DNA of 64,000 nucleotides from Mucilaginibacter inviolabilis (GTDB lineage Bacteria; Bacteroidota; Bacteroidia; Sphingobacteriales; Sphingobacteriaceae): NCBI RefSeq assembly GCF_011089895.1, contig NZ_JAANAT010000003.1, positions 1 to 64,000 of the forward strand, in the 5' to 3' direction. The translations under genes and the position numbers were made by a program. The notes under the pieces were generated by a model. That model made no database searches. It had not been told where the DNA came from and worked only from the letters and a program-made list of their open reading frames with translations. Positions 1 to 7,489 of the stretch are shown piece after piece. Position 1 is the stretch's first letter. Every line of letters begins with the position of its first letter.

Positions 1-3000
1 TAATGATAATCCATGTGTTTCACAATATTCCCATCCTTATCCTTCACATTCATTAACCGCTGGAAGCTATCATACTCGTAAGTCGTTGTCTCTCCCTTCG
101 TATCTGTTATACTCGTTATACCAACCAGGGGGCTGTAGGTGTACGTCGTTACCTGGGCTGTGCCCATTGCTGAGTTTGTTCTTAAAGGTGCGAGAAATGT
201 TTTAAGCGTAGCATCTGTCGGGTTACTATTGGCAAAGTTGTCAACCGCTGTGGTACCTCCAAGCAAGCTTACGATAGTATTATAATCTCCATTTTTGATT
301 TCTGCAACCGGATACTGCCTATTATAACTCCAGATATAGGAAAAAGGGATACCGTTGATTCGCTTTTGTTGAGTTAAATTACCCCTTGGGTCATAAGAAT
401 CCATTGAAATCTGGGCCACATAACGCGGATCAGAGCTAATGGCCCCTCCTTGTACAGAAGAAGGACTAAAATCGTTGATTGCTGTAGTGTTTTCGATACT
501 GTAAATCTTGTCAAGAAATGGCTGAGCCGTCTTATAGGTATTAAAAGTAGCTCCTACTAAGTTTTCCTGGGTTTGACCACTGATTTTTCTACTCACGCTT
601 TGTTCTACTAGTGGATCAATTACATTTAACGCCAAAAGATTCTTTACTCCTAGTGAAGTAGGATCAGAACTGGAAATATTGACATATTCTGTGGGATATT
701 TTGATCTTGTCATTATAGAGTCAGCCTTACTGGATGCAAGTGCTATCTCAAGCGGCTTATTATGAAAATTGCCATATTTATATGTCTCGACACTTGTTAT
801 ATTATTTAAGATATCTTTTATCTCTTTTTTTTGCAGTAAAGTAACTCCTGTAGTAATGTTGTAGTCAAAATAGGTATAAGCATTGTTTCCTTCTGCAAAC
901 GCGGCTCCAAATGTATAGGTAGTACCATAAGAACCCGATGCGGGGCCATTATAGTTTCTATACGCCTTGAGCGAGCTTAAAACTACCGAAGGTTTATCAT
1001 AATAAGTATAATTTTCGGATCGTATTAACGTATAATTATTATTATCATTCCTGAAAACTGATTTACCGGTCATTAATCCAAGTGTCCAATTATTAAATGA
1101 TTTGATATACCTTGTTACCGGCCCATCTGACTCGTAATAACTGTTTGATGGCGGTCTGAAAAAGAATTGTGTTTTGCCTGTATTGCTATTTTCGTCACCA
1201 GAATATTCCGTAACTGTATTATAAAATACCGGTAAAGATTCAAAATTACCAGAACCATCAACAAAGTCGGAAGAAATAGTCCGCACACTTCGCTTATAAG
1301 ACGGGATAGGATCGCTTGAGCTATAAGTGCAGGCCACCAGCTCTTTTGAATATTGGGTAAAATTATCATCAATATATGGGTCTATCAACATCTGTCCCAT
1401 TCCGCTTTCACCTACTCCATATTTATATGTTTTTACTTCAACCTGATTAGCATTGCTTACGTTTTCAATCCTCTTTATTCTTAACCCGCCGACATTCTTC
1501 ACGCTGTTGGCATAATTCGGAGCAACATTCCCTTCATAAAAGAATGTAGAGGAGCCACCGGTAGGATAGGTTATTTTAGTAAGGATACCTGCCTGCATAT
1601 AAACATCATTGGCTTCCCTGTTAGCATTACCCGAAGTAAGCTGTGCTGAATACGGCCCTGCATAAAGTGTCCTTGGGGTTAATGTATTAAGGTTACTTGT
1701 TTGCCCATTATAAAAACCCCAATGATCTATAGCTGTAGTGCCATTATTGAACCCCGAAAAGCTAGTTTGATTGTAGTCGAAGATATATTTTTGCACCTGT
1801 TGGTTTGCTGAATCATATTGGTTCAGTCCATCCAGTTTATAGTACGAATTATTGGAAGTATAGTTGGATTGCTGAAAAGTATAATTTTTTATAACAGCTC
1901 CACTTTGGTTGGTTATATTGATTACAGACAACCTTAAATTGTCCTGCTGGGCTGGATCCGGGATATAGCTAAAAGTTACTTTCCCATTTCTAAAGTCAAT
2001 TTCACTTAGGGTAAGGGTACCGGAAGAACTGTGGCTTGCTGAGTTTGAAGTTTGCGTTTCAAAATCTGTATTTGAGGGAGGGGGAAGAGGGCATGTTCCG
2101 CTGATAGGAGGAGGCTGAGGTGTTACTATTAAATTATCCAAAACCGTATAACTATAGGTGTTATTTGTACGGTATTGTGTGAATGATTTATATTTAAAAG
2201 AAATAGTATCGGATTTATCAGCTGAAATCATCTCGCTTAAAAACCATCCTGTTAAGTTATCACTTATACCACCTGCTTTGGAGCTGCTGTGTGTCGTTTC
2301 GCTATTAATTGCACCCGACATTAGTGATTTTCCAAAGCGGTATAATATCCCACTCTCGTCAACAATCTCAAAATAATCAAGCGCCGCTCCGGTGAAATTA
2401 GGCAAGTTTGAGGTTATTCTGATAGGACTAAAGGGTATAGTTACCGGGGTCTTGATGTTATTTCCGGTATTGTTTAATATGAATTTTCCGCCTCCCGTTG
2501 GCGTATTATAATAAAATATATCATATTCAGATTCCAAATTACTTAAGCTCGCAGGGGCTGTAAGTTGTTCAAGAAAATCTTTATCTGCGGTAGAAGCCGC
2601 ATTGATTTGGTTGGCTTTTTTAATTGGATAGGGGAAAGTAGCATACTCGTCGGCCTCTTTTCCGACAACGGTCCTGGAAACTTCTCCTCCTCCGTTTAAA
2701 GACCAGCCCATACCTATTACACCGCTCAATGTGCCAAATTTTAAGCCTGATGCATGATAAGAAATACTTAAAGGTACTGTTAATTTACCGCTCCTAATTT
2801 CATATAAGGGTATATTGATTTCAGGTATTCCTGAATAATAAGTCATAGGGTAATCACCATACTTTTGAAATTGAGTAACCTGAGGGGAAGGAGTTACAAT
2901 GCTAGCAAGTGTTGGGGATGCGTATTGAGAGACTCCCTGCGCCCAAGTTGTATCCACCAAAAAGATCAGAATAGCTATATAAGTTACTGTAAAATATATT

Positions 3001-3020
3001 TTTCGTCTATTGTAAGTCAT
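1..3020 (-). CDS. YD-repeat secreted protein (second cassette copy), 3' end beyond the window
   Basis: An open frame runs from ATG at 3020 off the left edge, giving at least 1006 codons without the C-terminus. The product starts with a basic stretch and hydrophobic segment ending in TTWAQ, a signal peptide. It then shows the N-terminal pattern of Bacteroidetes YD-repeat proteins (YYSGIPEINIPLYEI, SYHASGLKFG, GMGWSLNGGGEVSRTV) and, near the edge, a YD motif (TTYEYDSFQRLMNVKDKDG) that also occurs in the YD protein at 11079-15416. It follows the fibre gene at 3030-3887 after 9 bases, so it belongs to the same transcript. Large secreted YD-repeat proteins form beta-shell or filamentous structures; the role here is not known. 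The identity of the family is secure, and only the missing 3' end hides whether it carries DUF5977 modules or a toxin tip. Confidence 0.85.
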   Translation of the reverse strand, partial: MTYNRRKIYFTVTYIAILIFLVDTTWAQGVSQYASPTLASIVTPSPQVTQFQKYGDYPMTYYSGIPEINIPLYEIRSGKLTVPLSISYHASGLKFGTLSGVIGMGWSLNGGGEVSRTVVGKEADEYATFPYPIKKANQINAASTADKDFLEQLTAPASLSNLESEYDIFYYNTPTGGGKFILNNTGNNIKTPVTIPFSPIRITSNLPNFTGAALDYFEIVDESGILYRFGKSLMSGAINSETTHSSSKAGGISDNLTGWFLSEMISADKSDTISFKYKSFTQYRTNNTYSYTVLDNLIVTPQPPPISGTCPLPPPSNTDFETQTSNSASHSSSGTLTLSEIDFRNGKVTFSYIPDPAQQDNLRLSVINITNQSGAVIKNYTFQQSNYTSNNSYYKLDGLNQYDSANQQVQKYIFDYNQTSFSGFNNGTTAIDHWGFYNGQTSNLNTLTPRTLYAGPYSAQLTSGNANREANDVYMQAGILTKITYPTGGSSTFFYEGNVAPNYANSVKNVGGLRIKRIENVSNANQVEVKTYKYGVGESGMGQMLIDPYIDDNFTQYSKELVACTYSSSDPIPSYKRSVRTISSDFVDGSGNFESLPVFYNTVTEYSGDENSNTGKTQFFFRPPSNSYYESDGPVTRYIKSFNNWTLGLMTGKSVFRNDNNNYTLIRSENYTYYDKPSVVLSSLKAYRNYNGPASGSYGTTYTFGAAFAEGNNAYTYFDYNITTGVTLLQKKEIKDILNNITSVETYKYGNFHNKPLEIALASSKADSIMTRSKYPTEYVNISSSDPTSLGVKNLLALNVIDPLVEQSVSRKISGQTQENLVGATFNTYKTAQPFLDKIYSIENTTAINDFSPSSVQGGAISSDPRYVAQISMDSYDPRGNLTQQKRINGIPFSYIWSYNRQYPVAEIKNGDYNTIVSLLGGTTAVDNFANSNPTDATLKTFLAPLRTNSAMGTAQVTTYTYSPLVGITSITDTKGETTTYEYDSFQRLMNVKDKDGNIVKHMDYH

Positions 3021-3029
3021 AACCTTTGT

Positions 3030-3887
3030 TTATTTAACGATTTTTACGTTATTGATTTGGTTCTGCAGTACTTTATTATTTTCTGTTAATTTTTCGATTT
3101 TATCATTTTGCTCAATCAGATACAATGTCAATTCCTCCACCTTCTTCATTAACAGCTTATTCATCTCCCCTAGATTCAAGCCTTCTTTTGCAATTTGCTG
3201 CTCTGATGGAATTTCCGGTAAATGTTGGTTCTGATCGATATAGGCTTTTACTTCCTGAAGAGATGGCAATTGATAATCTTTCTTAAAAACATAATCAGGC
3301 CACGCAGAATTGAGTTTAACAGTCATGGAGGTGGCAATGGCACTGCCATTAATTGCAAACTTATATCCTTTAGAGTCAAAAGTATTAAGCGCAATATTTC
3401 CGTTGGCATCGATGATTAATACGGGAAGCACAGTTGGTGTAACATCCGTTCCAATCGGTGTTTGTTGTACAATAGTTTGTAATTGGCCATTGTTACTAGG
3501 TAGCTTAAATGATTTTATGGAAATCGCAGGATAGTCCTGTGTTATAATAATGTAGATATCCGTATTTCCATTAGGGTTTGCATAGGCCTTGATGCCAAAC
3601 GATGAAGCCCCACTACCTTGCGTTGTTTGGTGAATGGTCAGGCCCCCCCTGTTTCCCACATAGTAAGTAGTAACTCCGAGATTATTATTTCCCCATCCGC
3701 CCCCTAAAATATCGATTTGTAGCTTTTGATAATTGTCTAGATTATCAGGAGGTAAACTACCCACTAAATAAAATGGACGTTGTGTTGATCCAACATTATC
3801 TACCGTATATTGTGCGTGGGTTATACCTGGAAGTGCCAATAAGATTAATAAAATCAGTTTAAAAAGCTCTTTTTTCTGCATAGTCAT
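3030..3887 (-). CDS. Secreted fibre-like protein with C-terminal coiled-coil tail domain (second cassette)
   Basis: A 285-residue protein with a signal peptide (KLILLILLALPGITHAQ). The first two thirds are Gly/Asn-rich and beta-like without a recognised domain. From about residue 180 it carries the tail seen in its paralogues at 15427 and 16517: a YKFAINGSAIATS element, then YVFKKDYQLPSLQEVKAYI, QNQHLPEIPSEQ, and a leucine-rich heptad region that should form a coiled coil. The tail resembles the stalk/chaperone-like ends of phage-tail-fibre-type proteins common in Bacteroidetes, so trimerisation is a reasonable inference. It lies 14 bases after the fibre gene at 3902-4834 and 9 bases before the YD-repeat gene. 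A second ATG two codons in is equally possible. Confidence 0.8.
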   Translation of the reverse strand: MTMQKKELFKLILLILLALPGITHAQYTVDNVGSTQRPFYLVGSLPPDNLDNYQKLQIDILGGGWGNNNLGVTTYYVGNRGGLTIHQTTQGSGASSFGIKAYANPNGNTDIYIIITQDYPAISIKSFKLPSNNGQLQTIVQQTPIGTDVTPTVLPVLIIDANGNIALNTFDSKGYKFAINGSAIATSMTVKLNSAWPDYVFKKDYQLPSLQEVKAYIDQNQHLPEIPSEQQIAKEGLNLGEMNKLLMKKVEELTLYLIEQNDKIEKLTENNKVLQNQINNVKIVK

Positions 3888-3901
3888 AGGTTTATAATTT
3901 T

Positions 3902-4834
3902 TTATTTGATTTTGCTATTTAGTAGTTCTACTCTCTTGGATGTAGCAATTATGCCTCCGTTCACCGCTAGTTTATATGTTGAATTTATCAGATTCCAATT
4001 AGCATTATCCGTTGTGTTTATACCTACGTTTCCTCCTGCAAATGACATTACAGGAATATCCGTACTAGTACCTTGTCTCATAATCCAATTGTATTGTATA
4101 CTGCTTAATGGTGCATTAAATTGTTGTTCAAGACGTAATCCCCAATTGCTTAAATCACCTAACCACGTGTATCGTTGTAATACATCAGATTTACCAGATG
4201 CTGTTAAGGAGGCGATATCAAGTTTTCCATTTGGAGTAGTTGTTCCGATACCAACGTTACCATTGTATAACCAGGTCATAGCCTGTTGATCTGGAATATC
4301 ATTGATATTACTTCCTCCATTTATAAATAAATCCAACTGAGACCCTGATGTACCCGACCCGCCGTGCCCTATTCTAAATTCCGCGCTTTCATTATAAGAG
4401 TAATTGGGAGTTCCGTATCTTGAAAGTTTAAAAACCGATTTAGTTGGTGCTAAAACACCACCAGGCTTGCTTGTTGATAGTTCGGAAATATGTAGATTAC
4501 TTGCTGGAGCTGTTGTTCCTATACCCACATTGCCATTAGCATCAATTACCATACGATTATCGACATTCCCTGTACGAAAAGAAATCGTATTACCGCCCAA
4601 AACATTATTTATTCCATTTTGGGTATTGGTTACATAAAAGCCTAATGCTGAAGTCATGTAGCTTGGCGTATTAATAACACCCGCTACATCTAACTTATTT
4701 GCTGGATTAATGACACCTATACCTACATTTCCGCTAAAATTATAATAAATGTTATTACCGCTGGTTGTCCATTGAGCCTGCACAAATGACGAAAAGCCTA
4801 AAAACAGAGATAGGGAAAAGATTAATTTCTTCAT
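3902..4834 (-). CDS. Secreted fibre-like protein lacking the tail domain (second cassette, first gene)
   Basis: 310 residues, starting with a signal peptide (KKLIFSLSLFLGFSSFVQAQ) nearly identical to that of the first fibre in the other cassette (16517-17674). The body holds repeated fibre-type motifs NVGIGVINPANKLDV, NVGIGTTAPASNLHI and NVGIGTTTPNGKLDI, the signature of Bacteroidetes head/stalk fibre proteins. The protein reaches the YKLAVNGGIIATS element and then stops after LLNSKIK, so the DYVFKKDYQL coiled-coil tail of its three paralogues is missing and no remnant is seen before the next gene. It could depend on the following fibre for assembly, or be the product of a deletion. It is the promoter-proximal gene of this cassette. 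Confidence 0.8.
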   Translation of the reverse strand: MKKLIFSLSLFLGFSSFVQAQWTTSGNNIYYNFSGNVGIGVINPANKLDVAGVINTPSYMTSALGFYVTNTQNGINNVLGGNTISFRTGNVDNRMVIDANGNVGIGTTAPASNLHISELSTSKPGGVLAPTKSVFKLSRYGTPNYSYNESAEFRIGHGGSGTSGSQLDLFINGGSNINDIPDQQAMTWLYNGNVGIGTTTPNGKLDIASLTASGKSDVLQRYTWLGDLSNWGLRLEQQFNAPLSSIQYNWIMRQGTSTDIPVMSFAGGNVGINTTDNANWNLINSTYKLAVNGGIIATSKRVELLNSKIK

Positions 4835-5005
4835 GATATAGGGGGCTAAGAATTATTTAAAAATATACATACAAGATCTGTCTGTATCAGATTGGTACTG
4901 AGTTATTATGGAATAAATAAATATTGTTTGATTACGCCTTCTGAAGGCTAAGTTCGAGAGATTTTTATTGTGATAATGCGATCATATTGCATGGTTAAGG
5001 TGCTT

Positions 5006-5034
5006 CAAATATAATTATTTATCATTCCAAACAA
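5006..5034 (-). promoter_or_regulatory. Promoter of the second fibre/YD cassette
   Basis: On the minus strand a perfect Bacteroidetes -7 box TATATTTG (5006-5013) is preceded after 18 bases by TTG (5032-5034). The promoter and about 170 bases of leader resemble the promoter and leader at 17675-17880 in front of the other cassette, so both copies are probably expressed in the same way. Confidence 0.65.
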
Positions 5035-5099
5035 TTGCGATGTACAAAATATTCATATTGCTCATTGTATTATATATACAAACATTTGTGGAGACTCTG

Positions 5100-5764
5100 C
5101 AAGCCGCCAGCGAATAAGCCCGGCCACCTTCTGTCTGGATGAAGCTAATTGCAAGCGTGCTTGTCGTGGTACCATCATATTAAATACCGCTGGTATAATC
5201 CGTAGTCGCTGTACCGATGACTCGGCGGAGTTTTTGTCCTGCCGCGTTGCGGGCGTATGCTGTTATCTTCCCTTTGATTGTTTGTGACAGGTGCAGCAGG
5301 CTATAGAGGTTATACCTGTTCCGGTGATGCTCTTACTGGCATCTGTTTTTAGATTACCATTATCGTCATAAGTATAATTGGGCATACCCTGCTTTTCTCC
5401 TGCATCATTAGTGGTATCCCGTTACGTTTTGAAGCTTATTTGTTCCAGCCGTATAGCCATAGGACAACTTGTCGATCTGTGGTACTGTTCGCATAACGAT
5501 TCAGCGCTGAGATATTACCCATCAGATCATACGTAATCGCATTTTCATGACTTCCTGTTGATGCTGTAGCAGTTTTCAACCGGTTCAGCTGATCATAACC
5601 ATATGCATAATTATTATACAGATTATCTGCCGCTCCCCAGAACTGGTTAGCGATGTTTCCATTGTGTTGCTTGCTTGTTCCGCTCGTATTATAATAAAGT
5701 TGTTGTGCAAACAACGGAGCCGTACTTGTTGACAGCCAGCCCCGCTCTTTATTTATAAGCAGAG
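5100..5764 (-). pseudogene. Decayed 3' portion of an rhs gene
   Basis: The minus strand is clearly homologous to the intact rhs gene at about 8370-9005 but broken by stops and frameshifts. The best-preserved piece (5436-5760) encodes ERGWLSTSTAPLFAQQLYY, NGNIANQFWGAADNL, DQLNRLKTATA and DLMGNISALNRYA, matching ERGWLLTSSAPLFAEQLYY and the following residues of the intact protein. Downstream pieces match the intact gene in other frames up to about 5100. No RHS core or toxin tip survives. It sits directly upstream of the promoter of the second cassette and directly behind the recombinase remnant. Confidence 0.75.
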
Positions 5765-5822
5765 GTAATGGTTTGCAAATAAGTAGATATTTGGATATTA
5801 AACATTGGGCCTGAGGGAACAA

Positions 5823-6162
5823 CTGTGCTTCAAGTCAGATTCGAACAGCTCAATGGTAAAAGGTGTTTTCTCCATCTCGTACTTTTGCAACAGTTTCTGC
5901 GCCCCTACCCCCTACCAATTTGTTTTTGAGAATGATGTTACACTCTTTATAGTTTACACAAATCTTCCGGAATTTACCTAACCCATGCTTCGGCAGGCTT
6001 CCAGTCTTCAATCTTACAATACCATTGTAAAGATTGGTTTGTTACAAGCCTGCTTAGAACAAAGAACCGGCTTTGTCTTTCAGGTGTTACTCTAAGAGTA
6101 GCAGCATATTCGTTGTTAGATAACTTTTGTTTGGTTTTAAGAACTATTGCTATAATTGGCAA
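5823..6162 (-). pseudogene. Remnant of a tyrosine recombinase (integrase) N-terminus
   Basis: The first 62 codons (6162 to 5974) read IIAIVLKTKQKLSNNEYAAT, LRVTPERQSRF and KIEDWKPAEA, the pattern of the Arm DNA-binding domain of Bacteroidetes phage-type integrases. After a stop the similarity continues in other frames: GKFRK, VNYKECNIIL, then LLQKYEMEKTPFTIELFESD, typical of the SAM-like core-binding domain that follows. The catalytic domain is absent; rhs-derived sequence begins at about 5764. The remnant lies about 110 bases from the 3' end of tRNA-Pro, the usual place of an integrase gene in a tRNA-targeting element. The family call rests on pattern recognition without a database search. 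Confidence 0.6.
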
Positions 6163-6272
6163 AACTAGCTTTTACTGCCGTAAAAGCTATCAAAGAGGTC
6201 AATAAAAGTAAAAAAGCATATCCAATTAGTCCTAAAACTGCTCAATTATGCTCTCTTTTACTTCATTTCTAG

Positions 6273-6346
6273 TCGGGATGGCGGGATTCGAACCCACGAC
6301 CTCCAGCACCCCATGCTGGCGCGATACCGGGCTACGCTACATCCCG
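6273..6346 (-). tRNA. tRNA-Pro (anticodon GGG)
   Basis: The minus strand folds as a 74-base tRNA: acceptor CGGGATG/CATCCCG with discriminator A, D arm GCG...CGC, anticodon stem CCAGC/GCTGG with loop ATGGGGT (anticodon GGG), and T arm with GTTCGAATC. The CCA end is not encoded. Its 3' end faces the recombinase remnant. Confidence 0.95.
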
Positions 6347-6467
6347 AAATGGTTATTCTATCTCAAAAACATCGTTTAGAGTGTACTACGCAAGTATTAC
6401 TAATTAATTGCATGGTTAACCTTTATGTTGTTAATGATCTCTTTTGACGTGGTAGTACACGTTGATG

Positions 6468-6497
6468 CAAATATAATCATGTGTCCGTAATTGCAAA
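6468..6497 (-). promoter_or_regulatory. Promoter of tRNA-Pro
   Basis: On the minus strand TTTG (6494-6497), an 18-base spacer and a perfect -7 box TATATTTG (6468-6475) lie about 120 bases before the tRNA. The leader between them contains a perfect 9-base inverted repeat, GTGTACTAC at 6381-6389 against 6452-6460, which would form a hairpin in the precursor. Confidence 0.6.
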
Positions 6498-6932
6498 GTG
6501 TTCCATAATGATTTTGATTAAGTGAGTAAAATGAATTATGAAGCCACTACAGGTTTGGTACTATCAAGTGCAAAAGGAAACGATATAAATCGGTTGTGTA
6601 GTAGCCTGTGGGTTTTTATGCTCGGCAAACTTTTGCACGCTTCAGAAGCAACAGCCCTAACTTTGCCTAATAATTCATTCCCTCTCTCCTTCATTCAATC
6701 CAGAGAATCTTAAATTTCTTTCTTTATAGAGGGTGGATAATTCCTGAGTTGAAGGTGGATTAGGTGAGTGTGATTCTAACCCAGTCGTTTTAAATGGTAA
6801 AATGGATTAATTATCCACCAATAACTTGCCTTCACTCGCTTTTAATAAGATAGCTTAACCTCTCTTTGCAAATTCATTTTACACTATTGATGGCCTTATA
6901 CAACATGCTAAGACCAGGTTAGCTTATAAAAT
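6498..6932. other. Intergenic stretch without a recognisable gene
   Basis: No convincing coding sequence. A 63-codon plus-strand frame at 6522 has no recognisable motif. A perfect 11-base inverted repeat (GGTGGATAATT at 6732-6742, complement at 6808-6818) is the only visible structure. Confidence 0.5.
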
Positions 6933-6959
6933 AAAGCCCAACCGTTGTGGTTGGGCTTT
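6933..6959 (-). terminator. Terminator of the first fibre/YD/Rhs operon
   Basis: A perfect 11-base-pair hairpin (AAAGCCCAACC, loop of 5, complement) lies about 90 bases beyond the Sel1 gene. Its T-rich flank on the minus strand fits an intrinsic terminator; the symmetry would also stop plus-strand transcripts. Confidence 0.75.
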
Positions 6960-7046
6960 ATTCTCGCATTGCAAATGCTAATTCCATATTACGCACTGAT
7001 CACAGATCAGCGCGAGGGTGGATTATACTAATAATTGGGAGCTAAA

Positions 7047-7484
7047 TCACTTCAGATATTTTCCTGTATTTGCTAAATCCCTAAGCTTCATCTTGTAATT
7101 TTTTTTCCCAAGCTCCGACCCCAATTCAGCAGATCGCTTAAGCAATTCAAGAGCTCGATCAAAATCTTGTTGGCACCCATCCCCAAGTGCATAAAAATTT
7201 GATAGGTTATTACATGCTATAGCATGGCCTTTATTACAGGCTTTTGTATACCAATAAACACATTTTTTAGGATCAAATAGAGGGTTAGGAATTCCCAAAA
7301 AACCAACATCCTCGTATTGCTGCCCCATGTCAAATAACGCCTCTACATATCCTTGATATGCCGCTTTCTTTATGTATTTAAAATATTGACTATATAACTC
7401 AACTTGTTCTTCGGTCCTAAGTCCTTTCTCATACATTTTTTTATTAACCTCAAGCGCCAAAAGATAATTTTTGTGTCCCTTCAT
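7047..7484 (-). CDS. Sel1-repeat protein, candidate Rhs immunity partner
   Basis: 145 residues, no signal peptide, so probably cytoplasmic. Sel1-type helical repeats are visible: VYWYTKACNKGHAIACNNLS, NFYALGDGCQQDFDRALELL and KRSAELGSELGKKNYK, and an earlier one around YIKKAAYQGYVEALFDMGQQ. The start lies 5 bases after the stop of the rhs gene, so the two are translated from one message. A small cytosolic gene directly after a gene with a variable toxin-like tip is the standard place of an immunity gene, and Sel1-repeat proteins have been found as immunity proteins of some interbacterial toxins. The immunity role is inferred from position only; a general scaffold is the alternative. Confidence 0.75.
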   Translation of the reverse strand: MKGHKNYLLALEVNKKMYEKGLRTEEQVELYSQYFKYIKKAAYQGYVEALFDMGQQYEDVGFLGIPNPLFDPKKCVYWYTKACNKGHAIACNNLSNFYALGDGCQQDFDRALELLKRSAELGSELGKKNYKMKLRDLANTGKYLK

Positions 7485-7489
7485 GATTT

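Noticed and set aside
6522..6713. 63-codon plus-strand frame
   Set aside because: No motif, no promoter or homologue by eye, and it lies in the leader/intergenic area of the accessory region.
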